A stretch of DNA of 64,000 nt from Podocnemis expansa. Its lineage: Eukaryota; Chordata; Testudines; Podocnemididae. A program made the translations under genes and the position numbers. Where the stretch lies: positions 15,757,940 through 15,821,939 of the forward strand of contig ML681981.1 of NCBI GenBank assembly GCA_007922195.1, given 5' to 3'. The stretch's first letter is position 1. The number at the start of each line of letters is the position of its first letter. Below the pieces are notes generated by a model that saw only the letters and a program-made list of their open reading frames with translations, had not been told where the DNA came from and made no database searches. Shown here one piece after another: positions 55,491 through 64,000 of the stretch.

Positions 55491-58400
55491 TAATGTCAGC
55501 AATAACCCAGGGCCACAGTATCCAAAAGAGTTGACACAGGTGGTAAGTAAATCTTTTAGTCATCCAATGAGAAAGGCTAATAACTGAGTGGCTCAGATGA
55601 CTGCTTCACCATTTCATCCCCAGGTGTGATCACATGCAGTATGCTGCTAAGGTGGCTCATGAAGTTTGCAAGATCACTGCGTGTGTCATTAATAGATGAA
55701 TAATTTGGATTACGTTGTCTGTAAAACCACACTGTTATCATTCATAATCCTTAAATGACTTGAGGGGGAACTGAACACCTCTCCTATTAGACTTGACAGA
55801 AGAAGTAGGCTTAAATTAAACTCCTGTTGAAAATGCTGGGAAAAGTTACCAACTAACAATCAAGAGCCCTACTAAAGCAGTAGTAATTGAAGTGTGATGG
55901 GGTACTGGAGAGAAGAGGGAGTTCTCAGCCAGGAATCTGCCACAAGGTGGCTTTGTGTACTCTGCATTGGGTTTGCCTTAAGTATTGCCAGCATTGCTGA
56001 ATGCTCCAGAACTGGGGTGGAGAAATGAGGCTGGAGTGTGGTTGCTGCATTACCTCCTGTGCAACCGGGCAGGGTGTCCAGAACGTCACTGACAGCATGA
56101 CCCAACTTCTCGAAAGACTTTGTAAGGACCAGTAGCAAGCATAATCCCTATAGTAAGCTGAGAAGCATAGGGGGAAACTGATCTCTGTGGAACTGCCTCT
56201 TTATGCCTGTGTTGCAGCTTCAAGTCAACAGTAAGGTTTCCATGGGGCATACTTCCAGCACAATGGTGGCCCAGCAAAGTACCACTCCAGCTACACCTGT
56301 GTGAGGTTTCCTGTGTAGTCGTTGTAGACAGTGAAAATTCTGGGACTGGCATAATTAAACCACCTCCAACAAGCAGTGGTAGCTATGTTTGTGGGAGAGC
56401 ATCTCACACTGACATAACACAGTCCACGTCAGTGCTTTTGTCAGTGAACTTTGTCAGTCAGGGGTGTGGGTTTCCCCCTCCCTGGCACTCTGGACAGACA
56501 AGTTTTAAAAATAAAAGTACTTGTAGATAAAGCCTTACATAGATCCATGCAGGGGCCTTTGGTACCAAATGTGTGGCTAAACTGCTATTATTCTGAGCTG
56601 TAATTCAGAGTAGCCTTGAGAATGCACAGACAGCAATGAATCCCTCCCCAATTGTGCTTGTGCCTTCCCTTGGAAAGTGATATACACTCTACCACAGACT
56701 TGCCTTCAGTCACCATGATCTACTCCAGAATTAGTTAAGACAGGGTTAATTTCTGAAGTAGCTAAATCCCTGTCAGCGATGATGTCCACTGATTCAATCT
56801 ATCTTTTCCACTTTGAAACCTATTCCATAATATTTGGTATCATTTACTGTACTTTCCTTTATGTATTACATTCTTTAGCCTTTCAATTACCATCTGTACT
56901 CGTGGATGCATTAAACAGTAATCTCAAATCTAGATCTTGGTTTTATCACACTGGAACTAGTAATGCTTTTAAACTTATTCAATTCACACTTTGTTCTCAA
57001 AGATTTGACTACTTGTTTCTTTCTACTCTTGGTATTCCATTTTCCAGTTTTCACTGATTAATGGTTCTATTAATCTTATCTCTGGGCTGTCAGAGACGAC
57101 TCATTTTTAACATTTCTGATGATCCTTTCCTAACTTCTTAATCTCAATCTAATTTACCACTGAGGTATGGTCTGCATCTAAAACTCAAAGCTGCCTAAAT
57201 AAATTGCAGTGTGTCTATTTATTTGTGCATGTATGTGCAACCCTTCTGCCAGGCAAAGATGGCAGCAGCAAAGGGCTGGATTCTATATCTAGATGATCCC
57301 AAACAAAGTTAGAACACTAACTGACTTGAGCCCCCATGCAGTCTCCTGAGAAACCATGCACTATTCCCAGAAAGCCCGAGAGTAGTAACACATCCTTCCT
57401 TGCAAGTGTTGAGTCTGAATGTAGTATATAAAACTTTTAGTAGTAACATAAAAAAAATAAACAGAAGCAATATCAAAACCAACACTGGTTTGGAGAATGA
57501 GTGGAGGGCAGGATTCCTGCAAAACCTAATAAATAGAACTCACTCCACCCCAGTCTCTGTAGAGTGTGTCCCTCTTTTAATTACCCCATAATGACCATCA
57601 TAGTGGCCATCATGGTTTAGTGACTCTCTCTGAAAAATAGGTGGGGGCTTCAGCCCTCCCCTCAGGTTGTCTTCTGCCATCTCTGCATCCATCCATCCAG
57701 GCAGGCAGGCAGGCAGAGCTCCAAGTAGTTCAGGCAGGGAATTTATCAGAAATTAGTTCTGGCAGGCAGTTTAAGAGAAATTGCAGTTCTGTGGCTTCAT
57801 CATTATCTTGCTTTGTGTAATAGTTTAGCCTAAGTATGTCTTCTTACTATGTAAAAATTTACTTTTGAGACATTTGGAAAGTATGTCTTATTTACAGTAG
57901 CTCGTCATTCACTTTAAAATTCAATTGCATTCTTTTTTAGCACAGAAAATGTCTAATCACACAGATAATACATTTTCCTATCATATAATATCTTGGAATT
58001 AATTGTCCTGTCCTGCTGGAGCAAGAACAAAAATATCATTAACTGAATCAGGCTAAGTATGACACTTCCCCATGAAACTTTCATTTAAAGAGTATCTATT
58101 TTGGGGAAATCATGAGATTGGAACAAGCCAAAAATAGAAAATGGGAGTAAGAGAAGGTATAGTACATCTATAAAATATTGCGTCTCCATTGGTATTAGCT
58201 TCTATTATAACGTTCTCTGTTAGCTTCCATAAAACTTTGGCCTGAAAGTTTCTTGATGAACTCTGAAGGCAAAGCAAAATGTCTGTGCAAAATATGAAGC
58301 TAATTTATCAAACAGTTTGGAATTATAAGTCACTAGTCCTAGAGTAACCAAAATTTTGATACATGCCTAACATTCATCACCTTCTAACTCAAAATGACCT

Positions 58401-60880
58401 TCAAATTTCACATGCCATTAAACACCATTGAAAATCATGCATGGGTTACTTAAAAGTCAATTGATTGTACTTAAGCAAAGATATTGATTCTCTTCTTTTT
58501 CAATAATTTTGAAGTCAGTAATGTTCCTTTTGATGTTAGTGGTAGATTTTTGCCATTGATTTTAAGTGGAATAGGATTGATGACTTAAGATACTTGTGAG
58601 CATGTTGCCTTCTATTGGCTGACTGCAATTTAGAAATAATGTAAGGGTCCTTCTGTATGTGATGACTAACAGAAATCTACATGGGGCTCATGCACCAAGG
58701 CTCCCTCTGCCTGTGTGTTTATTTCCTTATGGTGCCATTATAAGGCTGATTAAAAGATACCTTATGGTTCTAAAAATGGGAAGGGGGCAAAAATCCTTAC
58801 ATTTTAAAAAATGGGGTCTGAATGCTTTGAATGCAGTGAGTGGGGTTTGAATTGACCTCCCTTTTGGTAATTTTGTGATATGGTTTTGTGTCAGCTTATT
58901 TGCCCTAATTAAACTACACCATTTGAAACATATGTAGACCATGACATAGGCACATGCAGGGTGAAGTATGTTGCAGTGCTGGCAGAAGCAAGATGCCCAG
59001 AGAGACTTGAGTGATTTCAGCCAGCCTAAGTGCATTAGTAAGGCTAGTTAGTACTACTTCTAGGCTTACTGAATCCTACCACTAGCTATTTAAGCGCCTT
59101 AGGGCACAAGTGGCAGTTTTGAAAGGCAGGAATTTTAATATATTTCAGAAGTTACCTTCTTGTCAAGGTCAAATGAGGGCAAAATTCATGGTGATATAAT
59201 ATGTTAATTCTCATCTTTCAAACTAATCAAGGCTCCTCCAGAAGTATAAAACTCTAGGTTGTATTGAAATTCCCCTTTTTCCTACATTCTTCATGATCTT
59301 GGGTGAATTAACAGAGTTTCATTTTCCAGATGGTGAAACAAGGAACAGTTGAAGTGATTTGCTGACAAGATTGTGATAGTACTTGAAAAGGAAATATGAC
59401 ACCCTGCGGACTAGACTATAATGGCTTTTATAAAACTTTTAGGTCTCTATACTTGATTAGGGCAATGATAGAAAGGGGTAATATGGTTAACCAGCTTTGA
59501 AGTACTTAAAGATTGACGTATGTGACACTGAGCCATGTTCTTGAGATGAGCTAAGACACAAAAAAACCCTCAGTGACTCAGCTGTTAGGAACCATGATCT
59601 AGTAGGTTAGGGATTGACAGTAGACACATGAGATCAGATGATGTGGTGGGACCGAGGTGTCCTTGAACTTCATGCCACTGAAAAAATATAATTACATACA
59701 TGAAATGTGTTTTGAAATGTAAAAACAGAGCTAATAAACACATTTCCAGTTGTAAATGGAAACTGTTTATTGTCCACAAATGCAGCAGTGTGACAATCAT
59801 TGTTAGATTTCCCCTTTTCATAGCTCAAAAAAAGGAAGATTGATAATATTTTTATAAGTAGATAATCTTGCTGTCTCAGTATATTTTTGCCTTCCATTTT
59901 TTATATATAATTGGTTCTGGCACTATAATCACAAACATTATCAGAGTGAGCAAGAAATGTTCTTGTGATTGATCAGCACAGACCATGAATTTTTGTTGTT
60001 TCTCTTAATAACAAAATATTCTCAAGATCTACAGCTATTTGTTGTTATATGACTCTTAACAGGGTGTTTGTGACTTATTTTAACAGAATATCTTTCATTT
60101 TGTAAAAAAGATCTCCTAAATACTCCTATTCATGGTAACGTGGACCATCAGACAGGCCAACCAGGGCCGGCCCAAGGTTTTTTGGTGACCTAAGTGAACT
60201 ATGATTTTGGCACCCCCCCTTTCCCAGTGACTGGCCAACACTGGACTACTGAGAATGACTAAACTGCAAGACCCCTACCACCCAAACAGCAAAACCAGGC
60301 AGCATTTTTATGAAGCTCTGCTGTGACACATTTTAATTATTCACATACACAGCTGTGATCTACAGCAGGGACATGGCTACACACAGGAAAAGATTCAGGA
60401 TGCAGCCCTCCCAACCCACTCTCCTCAGGGCCAGGACCCCCCTTACTCCAAGCCCATGCACAGCATAAAGTGCAGATCCACCAAGCACACTCTCCCTCTG
60501 TGCTACCTACCATGGGGCCAGCCAGACCCACCCACTGCCTCTGACTCAGGAAAGAAGCCAATGAACCTGGCTCAGAGGGGTAAGTAGCATCCACCCACGC
60601 TGAGCAGATGGAGCCAGCAGCAGCAGGACAACCTGCACAATTTCACAATAGTGGCTCAAAGTGTGCATTCTCCCCTTCCCTTTACTTCCAAGCACAGCGT
60701 GGGTGCAAACCCTGATCCACCAATATCGTAATCCTCATGTCACTATCTCAGCTCTTTGGTGGGTCTCCAGATTAATCCCCACCTCTTCAACTCACAAATA
60801 CACCTCTGCCAGTCTGCCCCCTACTACCTCAACCATTAAACCATGCAATATAACTAAAGCTAACATGGTGAGTACTCCTA
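55491..60880. other. AT-rich non-coding DNA
   Basis: No exon, RNA gene or domain-bearing ORF. Small items: a (GGCA)n run near 57699-57716, 'agggccggcccaaggtt' at about 60163, which resembles the start of another hAT-type element without a matching end, and poly-A/T tracts. Confidence 0.55.
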
Positions 60881-61670
60881 TGGTGTGTTCACACAGGCTT
60901 CTTATCTCGAAACAACAGAGGATGTTTCGAAATAAGAAACAGCATGTCCATACGACGTACTCCCATTTTGAAACAAGGGGCTCCCTTGTTTCGAAATGGG
61001 AGCCATGTTTCAAAACGGCTTAAACCTCCTTCCGTTTCGAAACATGGTTGTTTTGAAAACAGTGGTTTCAAAACGACCCTGTGGGGACATGTTGTTTCGG
61101 AACAAACTGTTCCGAAACAACATTTGACCTTCCTCTCAGGGTGCTTAGCAGGTGACCTTCCTCCCAGGGTGCTGAGGGGTGTCCCCTGTCCGGCAGAGGG
61201 GGACTGCAGACCCCCGCGGGGTGAGCCGCAGGCGGCAGGCAGGCTCATCCCACAGGGGTCTGCAGGGGGACCGCAGATCCTGGCGGGGTGAAGCTGAGCC
61301 AGGCGCCTCACCCTGCTGGCTTTTTGCCGGCGGGGTGGAGCGCCTGGCTCCACTTCACCCGGCTGGGGTCTGCAGTCCCCTGCAGAACTCAGCGGGTGAA
61401 GAGCCCGGCTGCGCTCACCCCACCTGGGTCTGCAGCCCTCTGCAGACCCCTGGGGGGGGGAGCCACCGGCTCCTCTCACCCCGCAAGGGTCTGCAGCCCC
61501 CCCGAAGTGAAATAGCATGTCCACACTGTGGACATGCTATTTCATTTCCCTTATTTCGAAGATACTTTTTTGTCTTTCGAAATAAGGTGTTTCGAAATAA
61601 CACATTATTTTGAAACGGCTTGTTTCAAAACGGCTTGTTTCGAAACAAGCACTTGTGTGTGAACATAGCC
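60881..61670. mobile_element. PIF/Harbinger deletion derivative with 60-bp minisatellite
   Basis: 790 bp. Left end TGGTGTGTTCACACAGG, right end the inverted GTGTGTGAACATAGCC. TTTCGAAA-type boxes fill both ends. 'tgaccttcctcccagggtgc' (61151-61170) is the reverse complement of the subterminal block of the other three copies. The core (61180-61500) is a GC-rich minisatellite with 'gggtctgcag' at 61366, 61426 and 61487 and inverted units to the left. No gene remains. Flanking 3-mers do not match clearly. Confidence 0.8.
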
Positions 61671-64000
61671 TTGGAGTGTATGCGGGTAATTCGCAGGGAG
61701 AAACAGTTAAGGTTACCTGGATGTGTGTACTTTAACTCTGTATTTCTGTTTTTTTGAAATCTGAATTTCATCGAACTCAATGTTCTGGAAGGTTACAAGC
61801 TGACATGGAAAACCATAACCCTGTACTAATGTCTTTTTTTTCCCCCATTTCATTAGGATGTAATGTAGAAAGCATGGGCATGCTGTTCCCTGTATCTTTT
61901 GACTAGCCTTAAAATTCCTTGGACTAAATTTGCACTTGGTATAACTCCACTGAATGGAGTTAGTTACATCAGTGATTAATTTGGAGCTGTAGGTTTATAT
62001 GGGTTGGGTTAGAAGAGGAGGTGGGGAGTTGTGGGTTTTTAAGATCAGTTCCAAAAGGGTAGCCGTGTTAGTCTAGTACAACAAAACAAACAAGGAGTCT
62101 GGAGGCACTTTTGAAAACTAACACATTTATTTATTACATGAGTTTTTGTGGGAGAGTGTTTGACGAAGTGGCATTCTCTCTCACAAAACGCTCATGAGCT
62201 AAATATAAATAAATTTGTTAGTCTTTAACAGGGCCACCAGACTCCCTGTTAGATCAGTTTGAGCCAGTTCCTGTAGGTGGTGCGAGAGAGCATAAAAATA
62301 ATACTGACTTGTTATGTTCTCTTTGACTAAGGCTTAATTTAAGCAAACATGTATTCATCAGCTCTGGATTTCTGTCCTAACAGATGTGCACATGCAAAAG
62401 CCAAATATCAGCCACAATTACTTTTCCCTTGTCCTTCAGCTAAAGCAAAAGTCACCTATGTCTTCCTTTTTTTTAGTGATACTACGGTTCCTTTTGTTTC
62501 AAGGTTTCTTTCTCACTTTTTCTTGTCACGACTTCTGTGAACTACCATGTTTCAGATGCAGTACCAATTATTTGCATAGCAGTTTTTATAGTTGCTTCCT
62601 TTTGTATCCACATACACTTCAATTTCACTCCTGCATACTGTTTTCAAGACAAGTATTTTGGGAAAGTTATTACTACTAATGTCCTTAATGTGTCATTGTC
62701 TTCTTATGACAGCTGATAACTGATCAAAAGAAGATATTCCTTATGTACATCTTTACCGCTTAGTGATTGCTTGCCAAAATACAGTTTGATTTTTCTCCCT
62801 GAAATTCTATTTATTTCCCCATAAATTCTATTCTTTATATGATAGACTTTTTTCTTACCTATATTAGTTTTTGCAACCGATAGGTGCTTTTCTGCTCTTT
62901 ATCATATGTGTGCAGATTGCACACATCAAGTATTTTGTAGATAATCTACATGGTAATATAGTATAAAAGTGCTCTAGGAGTTTATCTTCACTGCAGAATT
63001 AGCCCAGATGATAGGCACCTGGGCTGGGTCTAGTGCTTGGGTTAACCTAGCCTCACTTTGAGCACCTCCACTCTATAGCCATCACTTCTTTACTGTGCCC
63101 TCACTGTTAATGCCTTCACCCATGTGTGTTTAGGGGCATATCTCATGTTTTTTTGTGGTGATATGCTCTATTTTCTCCCAGCTACTTGTGAGAGAACTTG
63201 TCCATAGTTTGATAGGGAGAGGACTGTGGGCAGGCACTGAAGGACTAGTAGAGCTAGAGAGATTGGCCTGTGTCCTCATAGCAAAGTAGAGAAGCTCCAG
63301 CACAAGTTAAAGGGGAGTCCAGATTCTAACTTATATCCCCAACCAGGTACGCTATACTGTGTACTTAAGACATACGATGCTTGGTTGCATGCGCTGTGTA
63401 CTAAGATGAACTTGGAGGCAAGTCCTATTGGTGTTCCAGGTAAAGCAGGGTAGAAATGTCTAAAACAATACATTTTGGGTTTCTTAATTTATCCTGAAAA
63501 GTGGCCTTTATAAAAAAAAATGAATTTTTGTGAAAAACTGCTGAAAACTTTTACCAAAATGACTATTGAATTTTTTTTTCATTAAATGAAAACCAAGTTT
63601 AAAAAAAATCAATAACTGTTTCAGTGCTGCTTGTAAATGATTTTATCTTTTGACATGCTCCAGTTCTAATTACTAGGCTTAACTGTCTCCCCATAAACAC
63701 ACATTTCAGGTCACTAATACGATTCAGATACTATGGCTGGCAGAAAACTGAAGGTTCAAGTAGTCTAGGAAGAGCTACTTGAACAATTACAAATAAAATC
63801 AATCCAACAATTCCTATGTCAGTCTTAGGGGCAGTTCTGCATAAGAATGTGCAAATAACTTGTGGTTTTGGTTTGCTGGCAGTTCTTGAGGTGAGGAAAA
63901 TGTTTCAGGTCTAAAACCAGTTTGGGACAAAAAATTGTGCCCAGCTATATGTAGTTCAAATACAGGGATATAAAATTAACAATGGCAGTAGTCTCTATTC
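61671..64000. other. AT-rich non-coding DNA, right flank
   Basis: Apart from the Penelope-derived palindrome at 62051-62250 I see no feature. Short ORFs (for example 62386-62679) have no domain. Confidence 0.55.
62051..62250. mobile_element. Penelope-derived palindromic element with 9-bp TSD
   Basis: 200 bp. Left arm 'ccaaaagggtagccgtgtta' and 'aaggagtctggaggcact', centre near 62155, right arm 'ctctcacaaaacgctcatga', 'tttgttagtctttaa' and 'ccaccagactccctgtt'. Flanked by AGATCAGTT at 62042-62050 and 62251-62259. The hammerhead-like core is decayed (GACGAAGTGG in place of CTGATGAAGTGG). Confidence 0.85.

Noticed and set aside
60160..60600. A hAT element starting at 'agggccggcccaagg'
   Set aside because: The start resembles a known hAT-type terminus, but I found no inverted partner or 8-bp duplication downstream.

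Overview
This is nuclear DNA from an amniote, most likely a turtle (a crocodilian is the main alternative). The case rests on repeat content rather than on any marker gene: long CR1 LINEs, Penelope-like elements with a GIY-YIG domain, many hAT and PIF/Harbinger elements, and a low-GC background broken by GC-rich minisatellites. There are two assembly gaps, 400 N at 10681-11080 and 10 N at 40486-40495.

The only host gene I can support is MINPP1 (multiple inositol polyphosphate phosphatase 1), on the minus strand. Exon 1 lies in a CpG island (29954-30533). Exons 2, 3 and 4 are at 27060-27257, 25652-25749 and 17006-17139. All four have consensus splice sites and their phases agree. The last exon, which would carry the HAE proton-donor motif and the C-terminal ER-retention signal, was not found. 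It lies to the left of the window or in the 400-N gap, so everything from 17005 leftwards is intron 4 or downstream sequence.

The rest is transposable elements. Left part (1-21000): a long CR1 with a GDSL/SGNH esterase ORF1 and a nearly open ORF2 (4371-8049), a second CR1 lacking its 3' end beside the gap (11130-12537), and an old CR1-like LINE on the plus strand (about 17960-20985). Middle (21000-40000): hAT copies with intact 8-bp target-site duplications (TSDs), Penelope-derived palindromic repeats whose arms resemble a hammerhead ribozyme, a tandem array of about 212-235 bp in MINPP1 intron 1, and a large minisatellite (34560-35410).

Right part (40400-61700): four related PIF/Harbinger elements. 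One (45440-50100) is a two-gene element with a DDE transposase on plus and a spliced Myb/SANT-coiled-coil gene on minus, converging tail to tail. It carries two nonsense codons in the transposase and one in the Myb gene. A 724-bp hAT element sits in the Myb gene without breaking its frame, and a Penelope fragment replaces the right end. The other three are deletion derivatives: one keeps the Myb gene, two have expanded minisatellites. Beyond 61700 I see only one more Penelope palindrome and unique-looking AT-rich DNA.
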